Source of the DNA: Streptomyces sp. CB02414
GTDB taxonomy: Bacteria; Actinomycetota; Actinomycetes; Streptomycetales; Streptomycetaceae
Length of the DNA stretch: 64,000 nucleotides
Direction of reading: 5' to 3'
Assembly (NCBI RefSeq): GCF_001905385.1
Contig: NZ_LIPF01000009.1
Span: forward strand, 372,001-436,000
In this document: one piece after another, positions 1-7,987 of the stretch
Layout: each line of letters begins with the position of its first letter
How positions within the stretch are numbered: position 1 is the stretch's first letter
The notes under the pieces: model-generated
What the model was told of the DNA's origin: nothing
What the model saw: the letters and a program-made list of their open reading frames with translations, nothing else
Database searches by the model: none
Position numbers and translations under genes: made by a program

Positions 1-413
1 ACAGCCACACCCACCCGCAGCTCGACCAGCTCGACGAGGAACGGCTGCGCTTCGAGCTGATCCACTGCAAGGAGATCGTCGCCGACCAACTGGGCACCGT
101 GCCCGCCTCCTTCGCCTACCCGTACGGCTACTCCGACCGCCGGGTTCGGCGGGCGGTGCGCGAGACGGGGTACGCGCAGGCGCTCGCCGTCGGCAACGGC
201 CTGGCGCGCCGCGCGCAGGGGCCGTACGCCCTGCGCCGGGTCACCGTGCGCCGTTCGACGGGGGCGGAGGAGTTCGCCCGGCTGCTCGACGGCCGTGCGA
301 TCGCCCGCACGTTCGCGCGGGACCGGGCCCTGACCAAGGGGTACGCCGTACTCCGCCGGGCGCGGCAGGTGCGGGGGCGGCTGCGTGGGCGGATGCCGGA
401 GGCCGGCGCCTGA
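1..413 (+). CDS. polysaccharide deacetylase family protein, 3' fragment
   Basis: Reading frame 3 is open from the left edge to a TGA at 411-413, so the 5' part lies outside the window. The visible part contains SHTHPQL, which matches the HxxxH metal-ligand motif of the NodB/CE4 fold, followed by FAYPYGYSD, which matches the conserved P-Y-G loop. CE4 enzymes remove N- or O-acetyl groups from chitin, peptidoglycan or exopolysaccharide using a divalent metal. The catalytic Asp-Asp motif would be upstream and cannot be checked. The C-terminal 60 residues are Arg-rich and not conserved in the fold. Substrate and localisation are unknown. The next gene starts about 110 bp downstream on the same strand. 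Confidence 0.75.
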   Translation, partial: SHTHPQLDQLDEERLRFELIHCKEIVADQLGTVPASFAYPYGYSDRRVRRAVRETGYAQALAVGNGLARRAQGPYALRRVTVRRSTGAEEFARLLDGRAIARTFARDRALTKGYAVLRRARQVRGRLRGRMPEAGA

Positions 414-522
414 ACCGCCGGCCGCCCGGCCCTTCCGCACCGCACCGCACAGCGCCGCACCCGTGCCGGGTGTGCCCGGGAAACAGGGTGCACGCGGCGG
501 CCGGGTGCCGGATCATGGCGGC

Positions 523-1617
523 ATGTCCGTGAACCCGCACGACGCCCTGCCGATCCGGCTCAACGTCGACGACAGCGACTCCCCGTCCGACGTCGTCGAC
601 GCGCTGTTCCTCGGCCGTTTCGCGACGGGCGAGCAGCCCTTCGCGCACGCGGCGAACATCGACCGCGTGCGCTCGGGGGCGACGCTGCTGCCGCCCGGCG
701 CGCGCGTGCTGCGGACCGCCCGCGACGACGACCGCAGCGCGACCCTGGCCGAGGGCGACGGCTGGACGCTGCTGGTCTCGCGCTGGAACCGGGGCGCCGA
801 CGTCACGGTGACGGCGACCACCGCCGGCCTGGCCGAGAAGGTGCTCGCCGACGCGACCGACGGCGCGGCGGACGAACCCGAGCCCCAGCCGGAGAACGTG
901 ACGATGGGCTTCTGGTACGTCTCCCCGCGCCGCGGCCCGCACCGCACCACCCGGCAGATCTCCGCGGGCACCTGGGACGAGGTCCGGGCCAACTACACGG
1001 CGCCGGTCGCGGACGCGATGGACGGTCTGATGAAGACGACACCCGAGGACATCGCGGGCCGCCTGCTGCTCCTGCACGGGCCGCCGGGCACCGGCAAGAC
1101 CTCGGCCCTGCGCACCCTCGCCCGCTCCTGGCGGGACTGGTGCCAGGTCGACTGCGTACTGGACCCGGAGCGGCTCTTCTCCGACGTCGGCTACCTGATG
1201 GACATCGCGATCGGCGAGGACGACTCGACCGGCAAGGGCCGCTGGCGGCTGCTGTTGCTGGAGGACTGCGACGAACTGATCCGCGGCGAGGCCAAGCACA
1301 CCGCCGGCCAGGCCCTCTCCCGGCTGCTGAACCTCACGGACGGACTGCTGGGCCAGGGCCGCAACGTCCTGGTCGGCGTCACGACCAACGAGGACCTCGA
1401 ACGCCTCCACCCCGCCGTCGTCCGCCCGGGCCGCTGTCTGGCCCGCATCGAGGTCGGTCCGCTGACCCGCCGGGAGGCGGTGAGCTGGCTCGGCACCGAG
1501 GAGGGCGTCGGCCGCGAGGGCGCCACGCTGGCGGAGCTGTACGCGCTGCGCCGGGGCACCTCGCCGACGACGCTGCCGGAGCCGCGGGACGGCGCGGAGG
1601 CCGGGCTCTACCTGTAG
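523..1617 (+). CDS. AAA family ATPase with DUF5925-like N-terminal region
   Basis: A protein of 364 residues. Walker A is GPPGTGKT at about residues 186-193, Walker B is LLLLEDCDEL near residue 245, and a downstream N-N-E/RPGR segment resembles sensor and arginine-finger elements of AAA ATPases. The N-terminal ~160 residues have no motif I know with certainty; they resemble the DUF5925 region found in front of such ATPases in Streptomyces. The frame is open further upstream, but ATG at 523 is the first good start. The family couples ATP hydrolysis to remodelling of an unknown client. Nothing in the neighbours identifies the client. Confidence 0.8.
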   Translation: MSVNPHDALPIRLNVDDSDSPSDVVDALFLGRFATGEQPFAHAANIDRVRSGATLLPPGARVLRTARDDDRSATLAEGDGWTLLVSRWNRGADVTVTATTAGLAEKVLADATDGAADEPEPQPENVTMGFWYVSPRRGPHRTTRQISAGTWDEVRANYTAPVADAMDGLMKTTPEDIAGRLLLLHGPPGTGKTSALRTLARSWRDWCQVDCVLDPERLFSDVGYLMDIAIGEDDSTGKGRWRLLLLEDCDELIRGEAKHTAGQALSRLLNLTDGLLGQGRNVLVGVTTNEDLERLHPAVVRPGRCLARIEVGPLTRREAVSWLGTEEGVGREGATLAELYALRRGTSPTTLPEPRDGAEAGLYL

Positions 1618-1650
1618 CTGCTGTGAGCCCGTAGCTGCTTTGATGGGGAT

Positions 1651-2415
1651 ATGCCCCTGTTCGTCGGCACGTCGGGCTGGCAGTACCGGGACTGGCGGGA
1701 CGTGCTCTACCCGCCCGGTCTGCCCGTACGGCTGTGGCTGGAGCGGTACGCGGCGGCTTTCGCCACGGTCGAGGTCAACAACGCCTTCTACCGGCTGCCG
1801 TCCCGGGAGATGTTCGAGGCGTGGCGGGACCGGCTGCCGGCGGACTTCACGGTCGCGGTCAAGGCCAGCCGCTACCTCACCCACATCAAGCGCCTGCGGG
1901 AACCCGCGGAGCCCGTCGACCGCCTGATGACCCACGCGGCGGGCCTCGGCGACCGCCTCGGTCCGGTCCTGCTGCAACTGCCCCCGACCCTGCGGGCCGA
2001 CCCGGCCCTCCTGGACGCCTGCCTGGCCTGCTTCCCGCCCGGCACGCGGGTGGCGGTGGAACCCCGGCACGAGTCCTGGTGGACACCCGAGGTCCGGGAG
2101 GTCCTGCTCTCCCGGGGCGCGGCCCTGTGCTGGGCGGACGTCCTGGCCCGCCCGGTCACCCCCCTGTGGCGCACCACCGACTGGGGCTACGTCCGCTTCC
2201 ACCAGGGCCGGGCGGCAGCCTGGCCGCACTACGGCCGCCGGTCCTTGGCGACGTGGGTACGGCGTATCGGGGACACCTGGCCCCGAGAGGACGTCTACGC
2301 GTACTTCAACAACGACCCGTACGGTGCGGCGGTGAGCGACGCGCAGACTTTCGCCCGACTGGCGCGTACTTCTGGTCTCACGGTCACCCGAACACCGCTA
2401 GGGGCGCGGGGCTGA
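1651..2415 (+). CDS. DUF72 (YecE-like) family protein
   Basis: A protein of 254 residues matching the DUF72/YecE family: N-terminal FVGTSGWQYRDW, then the VEVNNAFYRLPS segment, F-x-V-K-A-S-R-Y-L-T-H, and a late YAYFNND motif. The family has a TIM-barrel fold and is widespread, but its biochemical role is not established. ATG at 1651 begins immediately with the conserved motif, so the start is secure. The last few codons (PLGARG and stop) lie inside a dispersed Streptomyces repeat at 2399-2470, which suggests the natural C-terminus was altered by the repeat. Confidence 0.85.
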   Translation: MPLFVGTSGWQYRDWRDVLYPPGLPVRLWLERYAAAFATVEVNNAFYRLPSREMFEAWRDRLPADFTVAVKASRYLTHIKRLREPAEPVDRLMTHAAGLGDRLGPVLLQLPPTLRADPALLDACLACFPPGTRVAVEPRHESWWTPEVREVLLSRGAALCWADVLARPVTPLWRTTDWGYVRFHQGRAAAWPHYGRRSLATWVRRIGDTWPREDVYAYFNNDPYGAAVSDAQTFARLARTSGLTVTRTPLGARG

Positions 2416-2470
2416 GACATGTGCGGCTCCGCCGCGTGGGCGCGACCAGCCCCAACGCACCCGCAGCCGG
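2399..2470. repeat. dispersed Streptomyces intergenic repeat, copy 1
   Basis: A GC-rich block beginning AGGGGCGCGGGG, then a TGCGGCTCCGCCGC hairpin-like core, then GCGCGACCAGCCCCAACGC. The outer parts recur at 54777-54830. From memory, sequences of this kind are very common between Streptomyces genes. It overlaps the stop codon of the DUF72 gene. Confidence 0.6.
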
Positions 2471-2495
2471 CGACCGGCCGAAACCCCAACGACGC

Positions 2496-2864
2496 TCACC
2501 CCCCATAAACCGCCCGCACCGCATCCCGCACCGCGGCCACCGCGTCCTCCTCCCCCACCCCGAGCCGCCGAGCCCGCTCGGCATACCCCTGGGCCGCGGA
2601 GGCCAACTCCCGCTCCGCCGCCGACCCCGCGGCAGCGACGAACGTCCCGTTGCGCCCCCGCGTCTCGATCACCCCGTCCCCCTCCAGCGCCCGGTACGCC
2701 TTGGCGACCGTGTTCGCGGCGAGCCCGAGGGACTCGGCCAGTCCGCGCACGGTCGGCAGCCGGTAGCCGACCGGCAGCGCCCCCGACCGCGCCTGTTCGG
2801 AGATCTGCGCCCGCACCTGCTCGTAGGGCGGCGTGCCGTCATCGATGTGGATCTGCAAGGTCAC
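2496..2864 (-). CDS. GntR family transcriptional regulator, short YtrA-type
   Basis: A 122-residue protein with a typical GntR winged helix: PPYEQVRAQI near the N-terminus, then LPTVRGLAESLGLAANTVAKAYR and a wing ending in RGRNGTFV. It lacks the ~150-residue effector domain of FadR/HutC types, which places it with the short YtrA-like regulators that often control transporters. GTG at 2864 is chosen because homologous proteins begin with an equivalent TLQIHID segment. No clear Shine-Dalgarno sequence is visible. It is transcribed divergently from the acetyltransferase at 2943 with 78 bp between them, so mutual control is possible. Confidence 0.85.
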   Translation of the reverse strand: MTLQIHIDDGTPPYEQVRAQISEQARSGALPVGYRLPTVRGLAESLGLAANTVAKAYRALEGDGVIETRGRNGTFVAAAGSAAERELASAAQGYAERARRLGVGEEDAVAAVRDAVRAVYGG

Positions 2865-2942
2865 CCGGCGATTGTCCCGTATCCCCGGGGTCCCGGAAAA
2901 TGAGAGGCACCCGGCAGCCCTCCCGCCGTAGCGTGCGCCCAC

Positions 2943-3872
2943 ATGACCGTACTCGTACGCGACCTGCGTCCCGACGATCCGGCCGACGTCGCCGCCTTCG
3001 CGCATGTCCGACACCTCGCCCTGCCGTACATCCTGTGGACACCCGAGGCCGTCGTCCACCGCCTCGTCCACACGCCCCCGGAGGGCCGCAGCCGGTCCCT
3101 CGTCGCGGAGGAGGACGGGGAGACGATCGGCACGGCGCAGCTCGGGCTGGCCCACGACAGCCCGGAGCCGGGCCAGGCGTACCTCAACGTCTACGTCCGC
3201 CCGGACAGGGTCCGCCGTGGTGCCGGCGGGCTGCTGGTGCGCACGTCCGAGGAGTACCTCGCCACGGAGGGGGCGGCGAAGCTGTTCGCGTGGGTGCTGG
3301 ACGAGCCCGCGAACCTCGCCTTCGCCGAACGGCACGGCTACGAGCGGCGGCGCTCGGCCCACTTCCTCCGACTGGACCTGGCCGGCGCCGCCCTGCCGGG
3401 CGCACCGGCCGCTCCCGGCGGCGTCGAACTCCGCACCGCCGCCGACTTCGCCGACGATCCCCGCCCGTTGTTCGAGCTGGACGCGGAACTGGTGGCGGAC
3501 GAACCGAGCGATGTCGCCGTCGAGCTCACGGAGTACGAGGCATGGCTGGCGGACACCTGGCGGCACCCGCTGCTGAACCGCGAGCTGACCACGGTCGCGG
3601 TCGTCGACGGCCGCCCCGTCGCCTTCAGCCTGGCCCACACGGACGGCGGCACCCGCTATTCGACCGCCATGACCGGCACGGTCCGGGCCCACCGCGGCCG
3701 TGGCCTGGCCAAGCTCACCAAGACCGACTCCCTGCGCCGGGCCCGCGCCGCCGGGTACACGGAGGCGTTCACCGGCAACGACACGGACAACGGCCCGATG
3801 CTCGCCGTCAACAAGTGGCTCGGGTACGAGGTCTGCGGGACGGAGGTGCGCCATGTCCGCGAACTCGGCTGA
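2943..3872 (+). CDS. GNAT family N-acetyltransferase, two GNAT domains
   Basis: A 309-residue protein holding two GNAT repeats. The N-terminal domain has VRPDRVRRGAGGLLV as its acetyl-CoA pyrophosphate-binding loop. The C-terminal domain has RAHRGRGLAKLTKTDSL and then NDTDNGPMLAVNKWLGYE, the usual N-x-x-M-x-x-x-N-x-x-L-G-F pattern of GNAT proteins acting on small amines. The substrate is unknown. It overlaps the following DUF402 gene by 20 bp, so the two are probably cotranscribed and translationally coupled. It lies divergent to a GntR-type regulator. Confidence 0.85.
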   Translation: MTVLVRDLRPDDPADVAAFAHVRHLALPYILWTPEAVVHRLVHTPPEGRSRSLVAEEDGETIGTAQLGLAHDSPEPGQAYLNVYVRPDRVRRGAGGLLVRTSEEYLATEGAAKLFAWVLDEPANLAFAERHGYERRRSAHFLRLDLAGAALPGAPAAPGGVELRTAADFADDPRPLFELDAELVADEPSDVAVELTEYEAWLADTWRHPLLNRELTTVAVVDGRPVAFSLAHTDGGTRYSTAMTGTVRAHRGRGLAKLTKTDSLRRARAAGYTEAFTGNDTDNGPMLAVNKWLGYEVCGTEVRHVRELG

Positions 3873-4341
3873 GCTGAGCATCGCGCTCGTCAAGGCGGGC
3901 CGGACGAAGATCCGGTACACGGGCGTGCTGCTGCACGACGACGGCACCCGTCTCGCCGTCCGCTGCCCCTGGGCCGGTGCGGGCGTCCGCGACTTCGGCT
4001 TCGTGCGCTTCGAGCCCGGCGACGTCTTCACCGAGTACTACTGGCGGGACCGGTGGTACGCGGTGAAGGAGGTCCGGACGGCGGCCGGTGAGGTGAAGGG
4101 CTGGTACTGCGACATCACCCGCCCCGCCGTGTGCGACGGCACCGAACTGGTCGTCGAGGACCTCGACCTGGACCTGTGGCGCTCCGCGGACGGCACGGAC
4201 GTACGGCGCCTCGACGAGGACGAGTTCGCGGAGAGCGGCCTGCCGGAGCGCGACCCCGAGTCCGCTGCCGCCGCCGTGGCAGCACTGGACGAACTGGAGC
4301 GGCTGGCCCGCGGGAAGGACTTCCCCGACCTGCTGGCATAG
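3853..4341 (+). CDS. DUF402 domain protein (possible nucleoside phosphatase)
   Basis: A 162-residue protein beginning at ATG 3853 inside the end of the preceding GNAT gene. The core GFVRFEPGDVFTEYYWRDRW followed by K-G-W-Y-C-D-I and D-L-D-L-D-L-W is typical of DUF402. Family members such as the S. aureus Ntdp protein hydrolyse nucleoside tri- and diphosphates, and the acidic D-x-D-x-D run here would suit metal binding. The function in this organism is inferred only from family. A small hairpin follows the stop at 4350-4367. Confidence 0.8.
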   Translation: MSANSAELSIALVKAGRTKIRYTGVLLHDDGTRLAVRCPWAGAGVRDFGFVRFEPGDVFTEYYWRDRWYAVKEVRTAAGEVKGWYCDITRPAVCDGTELVVEDLDLDLWRSADGTDVRRLDEDEFAESGLPERDPESAAAAVAALDELERLARGKDFPDLLA

Positions 4342-4349
4342 CACCTCAT

Positions 4350-4367
4350 CGACTCACCCGGGAGTCG
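4350..4367 (+). terminator. small hairpin after DUF402 gene
   Basis: CGACTC and GAGTCG form a 6-bp stem with a 6-nt loop 8 bp after the stop codon. There is no T tract, so this is a weak terminator candidate. Confidence 0.35.
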
Positions 4368-4517
4368 CTACTCAACGCACTCACTCCGTCACTGCCGTTG
4401 TCCGTGCGCGGGAACGTGACAACCGCCACTGACAGGGACGCATCGATGAGCAAGTCTCGGGGAAAGGGTCTACCTCCGTGAGAACGCGGAACCCGGTGGA
4501 TCCGTAAGGAGGCAGCC

Positions 4518-4652
4518 ATGCGCCGTCTGACCGTGCAGAAGCCCCTGAAGAAGACCGACGCCCGCCGTGTCCGCGAGGAGGCCGACCAGCGCCCCTCGGG
4601 ACGCCCGGAGGTCCGCGAGGACATCGCGCGCACGTGGTGGCCGGACAGCTGA
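4518..4652 (+). CDS. 44-residue small protein
   Basis: ATG at 4518 is preceded by a near-perfect AAGGAGG ribosome site with good spacing, and the frame runs 44 codons to TGA. The product begins MRRLTVQKPLKKTDARR and ends ARTWWPDS. It is highly charged, with no signal peptide or membrane segment, and ends in a Trp-Trp pair. I do not recognise a function. An even shorter open frame (4446-4481, 11 codons) lies just upstream with a poor ribosome site. The strong ribosome site is the main reason to call this real. Confidence 0.6.
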   Translation: MRRLTVQKPLKKTDARRVREEADQRPSGRPEVREDIARTWWPDS

Positions 4653-4676
4653 CCCGGCCGGCCGCGGTGAGACGCG

Positions 4677-5135
4677 TCAGAGCAGCCGCTTGCGGTAGTG
4701 GACGCGGTCGTAGGGCCCGTCCACCCGCCGCTCCACGACCTCGTACCCGTACCTCGGGTAGATCTGCTGGTTCTCCCACATCATGGCGTTGGTGTAGAGC
4801 CTGACCTCGGGCAGGCCCAGCGCACGCGCGTGCGCGTCCACGAACCGCAGCAGCCGCCGCCCCACGCCCGTGCCGCGCGCGTCGGGGTGGACGGCGATGC
4901 TGTCGAGGAACAGGTGGTCCGCGTACGCCTCCACGACGACGAGGCCCGCGACGACCGCGCCTGGCCCGCCCGTGACGAACACCTTGCCCGCGGCCACGTT
5001 CGCCGCGTGGTCCGCCTCCATGGGCTGCGGCACCACGCCGATGCGCTCGATGTAGGGGCGGTAGGCGGCGTCGGTGACGGCCTTCACCGCCGGTACGTCC
5101 TCGGTGACCGCCTGCCGGACCGGCTCTTCTTCCAT
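4677..5135 (-). CDS. GNAT family N-acetyltransferase
   Basis: A 152-residue single-domain GNAT protein. HPDARGTGVGRRLLRFVD is the acetyl-CoA-binding signature (R-x-x-G-x-G), preceded by the strand LFLDSIAV, and the C-terminal IYPRYGYEVVERR matches the Y-x-x-x-G-F element of the fold. ATG at 5135 is chosen because the domain starts within a few residues. It is convergent with the small ORF at 4518 (25 bp apart) and divergent from the LPMO gene. The substrate is unknown. Confidence 0.85.
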   Translation of the reverse strand: MEEEPVRQAVTEDVPAVKAVTDAAYRPYIERIGVVPQPMEADHAANVAAGKVFVTGGPGAVVAGLVVVEAYADHLFLDSIAVHPDARGTGVGRRLLRFVDAHARALGLPEVRLYTNAMMWENQQIYPRYGYEVVERRVDGPYDRVHYRKRLL

Positions 5136-5312
5136 GCCGCGAACGGTAGCTACCTCAGCCCAGCCTGAGCACTCCCTTAACGCGACCATAAGGATCTCCG
5201 TCACCCGCCTCCAACAGGCGATCTCACGGTTCCTTGGGGCTAGCTTGCTGATCAACCCCACGGGTTCCGGCCCGAGTTCCGCATCCCCAGTGACCGTTTC
5301 GAGGAGTTCCCC

Positions 5313-6362
5313 ATGCCCGCACCGTCCGCGCCCCGCAGGGTCGCCGCCGTCGCCGTCGCCGGTCTCGCCCCGCTCGTCCTGACCACGTTGGCCGCCGCCC
5401 CCGCGTCGGCGCACGGTTCGATGGGCGACCCGGTCAGCCGGGTGTCGCAGTGCCACGCCGAGGGGCCCGAGAACCCGAAGTCGGCGGCGTGCAAGGCGGC
5501 CGTCGCGGCCGGCGGCACCCAGGCGCTCTACGACTGGAACGGCATCCGCATCGGCAACGCCGCCGGCAAGCACCAGGAACTGATCCCGGACGGCAAGCTG
5601 TGCAGCGCCAACGACCCGGCGTTCAAGGGCATGGACCTGGCCCGCGCCGACTGGCCCGCGACCAGCGTGAGCAGCGGCTCGTACACCTTCAAGTACCGCG
5701 TGACGGCCCCCCACAAGGGCACCTTCAAGGTGTACATCACCAAGCCCGGCTACGACCCGTCCAAGCCGCTGGGCTGGGGCGACCTGGACCTGTCCGCCCC
5801 GGTGGCGACGGCCACCGACCCGGCGGCCTCGGGCGGTTTCTACACCTTCGCCGGCGAGCTGCCCGAGCGTTCCGGCAAGCACCTGCTGTACGCGGTGTGG
5901 CAGCGCTCGGACAGCCCGGAGGCGTTCTACTCCTGCTCCGACATCTCCTTCGGCGGCGCAGGCGGAAGCGGCGGCGGCAACGGCACGGCGGCCGGTGACT
6001 CCGCGTCCGGTGACTCCGCGGACGCCGCCGCTCCGGCCCCCGAGGCGTCCGCTCCGTCCGAGGAGCAGATCGCGGCCGCCGCCGACAAGTCGACGATCGA
6101 GCACAACGGCCACGGCGACCAGGACGCCGAGACCACGACGGACCCGACCGACCCCGCTGCTCCGGCCCCCGAGGCCGCCGCGGCCGGTGAGCCCAACGAG
6201 GTCAAGGCCGCCGGCGCGGGCACCGAGAACCTCGCCGAGACCGGCGGGGACAGCACCACCCCCTACATCGCGGTCGGTGGCGCCGCCGCCCTGGCCGTCG
6301 GCGCGGCCGTGATGTTCGCGTCCGTGCGCCGGCGGGCCGCCGGTGGCAGGCACAGCGGCTGA
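5313..6362 (+). CDS. secreted AA10 lytic polysaccharide monooxygenase, sortase-anchored
   Basis: A 349-residue preprotein. A signal peptide ends in APASA, so cleavage exposes His34 (HGSMGDP), the N-terminal ligand of the copper histidine brace; His134 in TAPHKGTF is the likely second ligand. The ~190-residue AA10 domain oxidatively cleaves chitin or cellulose. It is followed by an Ala/Pro/Glu-rich linker with a duplicated APAPEA element, then NLAETGG, a hydrophobic helix and RRR. This is the LAxTG signal recognised by class E sortases of Streptomyces, so the enzyme is probably bound to the cell wall rather than released. A strong terminator hairpin follows. Confidence 0.9.
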   Translation: MPAPSAPRRVAAVAVAGLAPLVLTTLAAAPASAHGSMGDPVSRVSQCHAEGPENPKSAACKAAVAAGGTQALYDWNGIRIGNAAGKHQELIPDGKLCSANDPAFKGMDLARADWPATSVSSGSYTFKYRVTAPHKGTFKVYITKPGYDPSKPLGWGDLDLSAPVATATDPAASGGFYTFAGELPERSGKHLLYAVWQRSDSPEAFYSCSDISFGGAGGSGGGNGTAAGDSASGDSADAAAPAPEASAPSEEQIAAAADKSTIEHNGHGDQDAETTTDPTDPAAPAPEAAAAGEPNEVKAAGAGTENLAETGGDSTTPYIAVGGAAALAVGAAVMFASVRRRAAGGRHSG

Positions 6363-6380
6363 CCCCGGTCGACGGGGGAC

Positions 6381-6421
6381 GCGGGGCTCGTCCGGCGGCT
6401 CAGGCCGGACGAGCCCCGCGT
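6381..6421. terminator. bidirectional terminator between LPMO and lipase genes
   Basis: Two perfect 16-bp arms (6381-6396 and 6406-6421) enclose a 9-nt loop. It lies between two convergent genes, 19 bp after the LPMO stop and 37 bp after the lipase stop. Confidence 0.85.
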
Positions 6422-6457
6422 GGTGTTCAGCGTGTGCCGGGTGCGCCGGGTGAGCCG

Positions 6458-7321
6458 TCAGTCGAAGACCGAGGCGCAGGTGGTGGGCGTGGCGTGCGCC
6501 GGGTCCAGGGCGTTCGCCACTTCGTGGAAGGCGATCCGGTCGAAGAGCCCGATCGCCAGGTGCTCGGACAGGTCGACGGGACACAGGTCCTGCAACAGGA
6601 CGTTGCGCACCCCGGGCCCGTCCAGGAACTGGCTGCGGTACGGCGTGACCACCTGGTCGTACCGGGTGGCGAGGACGGTGTAGCGGACGCCGGGGACGGT
6701 GTCGCCGCCCTCGTTGAGCCTGGTGAGGAGGTCGGAGCCGGCGACCTGGTCGGCGAGGGCCGGGGTGTGCTCGTTCAGCAGGTCCCCGACGCCGGGGAAG
6801 TACGGAAGCAGGTTGGTGAGGCCGGACAGTGTGGTGCCGTGGTTGCTGGGCGCGATCCCCACCAGGGCGTTCACCTCGGCGGCGCCGCCGAGGAACTTGA
6901 GGTAGTACCGGGGCATCATGCCGCCCTGTGAGTGGCCGACGATGTCGGTCTCGGCCGCGCCGGTGGCGGCGAGCACCTTGCCGACGTGGGCGGCGAGCTG
7001 CTGCGCCGACTTGTCGACCGGGCCGAGCCCGTGGAAGAACGGGACGCCGGGCAGCTGGCCGTAGTCGAGGGAGAAGACGCAGTAGCCGCGGTTCTTCAGG
7101 TAGGGCGCGAGGCCCAGCCAGTTGTCCACGGAGTTCCCGAAGGTGCCGTGGACCAGGACGACGGGGCGGGGGTGCGCGGCGGAGGGCTCGCAGGAGTAGT
7201 CGTTCCAGCCGGAGCTGGGGCGTGCGTCGGCGGCGTGGGCGGTGGTGGCGGGGACCAGGGCGACCGCGACGGCCAGCAGCAGGGCGGTCAGGGGTCGTAG
7301 CGCGCGTCTCCAGGGCAGCAT
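6458..7321 (-). CDS. secreted lipase/esterase, alpha/beta hydrolase
   Basis: A 287-residue protein with an N-terminal signal peptide (RR, hydrophobic stretch, cleavage near AHA at residue 30). The mature enzyme has the oxyanion-hole HGT at 59-61 and the nucleophile elbow GHSQGG with Ser131, typical of the class 2 / Bacillus-type triacylglycerol lipases. Cys residues near both ends (C44, C81 and the C-terminal TTCASVFD) suggest disulfides. AAGGAG sits 9 bp before the ATG. A 14-bp perfect palindrome lies about 50 bp upstream and may be an operator. The probable role is extracellular ester or lipid degradation. Confidence 0.88.
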   Translation of the reverse strand: MLPWRRALRPLTALLLAVAVALVPATTAHAADARPSSGWNDYSCEPSAAHPRPVVLVHGTFGNSVDNWLGLAPYLKNRGYCVFSLDYGQLPGVPFFHGLGPVDKSAQQLAAHVGKVLAATGAAETDIVGHSQGGMMPRYYLKFLGGAAEVNALVGIAPSNHGTTLSGLTNLLPYFPGVGDLLNEHTPALADQVAGSDLLTRLNEGGDTVPGVRYTVLATRYDQVVTPYRSQFLDGPGVRNVLLQDLCPVDLSEHLAIGLFDRIAFHEVANALDPAHATPTTCASVFD

Positions 7322-7369
7322 CGGGTGATCTCCTTGCGGGGCAGGGGAGTTTCGATGGCAGGACGCCCT

Positions 7370-7383
7370 GTGATCCGGATCAC
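7370..7383. promoter_or_regulatory. Crp-like palindrome upstream of the lipase
   Basis: GTGATCCGGATCAC is a perfect 14-bp palindrome, and with flanking T gives TGTGA-N6-TCAC. It starts 49 bp upstream of the lipase ATG. The shape fits a Crp/Fnr-family site, but the base preferred at position 10 of the Streptomyces Crp motif, as I recall it, does not match. Confidence 0.45.
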
Positions 7384-7478
7384 GGGATGCTGTTCACTCG
7401 TCAAGTTACGGGCGAGTAGTGCAGGTGTGAAGTTACGCGTCAGTAAAAACTTGCAGCGCTAACCAGCGCCGGCCGGCG

Positions 7479-7925
7479 TCACCAGGCGGGGCGGATCGGC
7501 CCGCCCGGCGCCACCCGCAGCAGACCGTCGGCCAGCGCACGCACCCCGTCCTCGCCGAGCACGTCGACCCAGGCGCTCACGGCCTCCGCCGCCGCCTCCT
7601 CGGCGGCCCGCGTACAGGCCCACCCCGCCTCGGTCAGCACGACCAGCCGGGCGCGCGCGTCGGCGGGATGCGGCCGGCGCTCGACGTATCCCTTGCGGTC
7701 CAGCTCCTCGACCAGCTGGCTCGCGGCCTGCTTGGTCACCCCGAGGTGCACGGCGAGGTCGGTGACCGTCGCACCGTCCGGGGCGAGCCGGGTGAAGGCG
7801 AAACCGTGCGCGGGGCGCACCCCTTCGAAGCCGCGGGCGACGACACCCTCGTGGATGCGCTGCGTGAGACCGCCGGCCGCGGCGAGCAGGCCGGCGGTCA
7901 GGGCCATGGCGTCGGAGTTCTGCAC
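7479..7925 (-). CDS. MarR family transcriptional regulator
   Basis: A 148-residue protein with a MarR winged helix: ATVTDLAVHLGVTKQAASQLVEELDRKGYVERRPHPADARAR is the recognition helix plus wing, with the diagnostic D-x-R pair. Flanking helices would form the dimer interface. The first start is GTG at 7925; an in-frame ATG at 7907 is possible. It is divergent from a cupin gene, and the 98-bp intergenic region holds two palindromes (7953-7971 and 7988-8002) sharing TCAA-N5-TTGA, which fits autoregulation and control of the cupin gene. The ligand is unknown. Confidence 0.88.
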   Translation of the reverse strand: MQNSDAMALTAGLLAAAGGLTQRIHEGVVARGFEGVRPAHGFAFTRLAPDGATVTDLAVHLGVTKQAASQLVEELDRKGYVERRPHPADARARLVVLTEAGWACTRAAEEAAAEAVSAWVDVLGEDGVRALADGLLRVAPGGPIRPAW

Positions 7926-7952
7926 GGTGGCATTGAAACACCCTTGACGTTT

Positions 7953-7971
7953 TGGTCAACCAGCTTGACCA
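7953..7971. promoter_or_regulatory. predicted MarR operator 1
   Basis: TGGTCAA-CCAGC-TTGACCA is a perfect inverted repeat with 7-bp arms. Its core TCAA-N5-TTGA is shared with the second site, 33 bp away centre to centre (about three helical turns). Confidence 0.7.
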
Positions 7972-7987
7972 TAGGACGGGAGATGTA

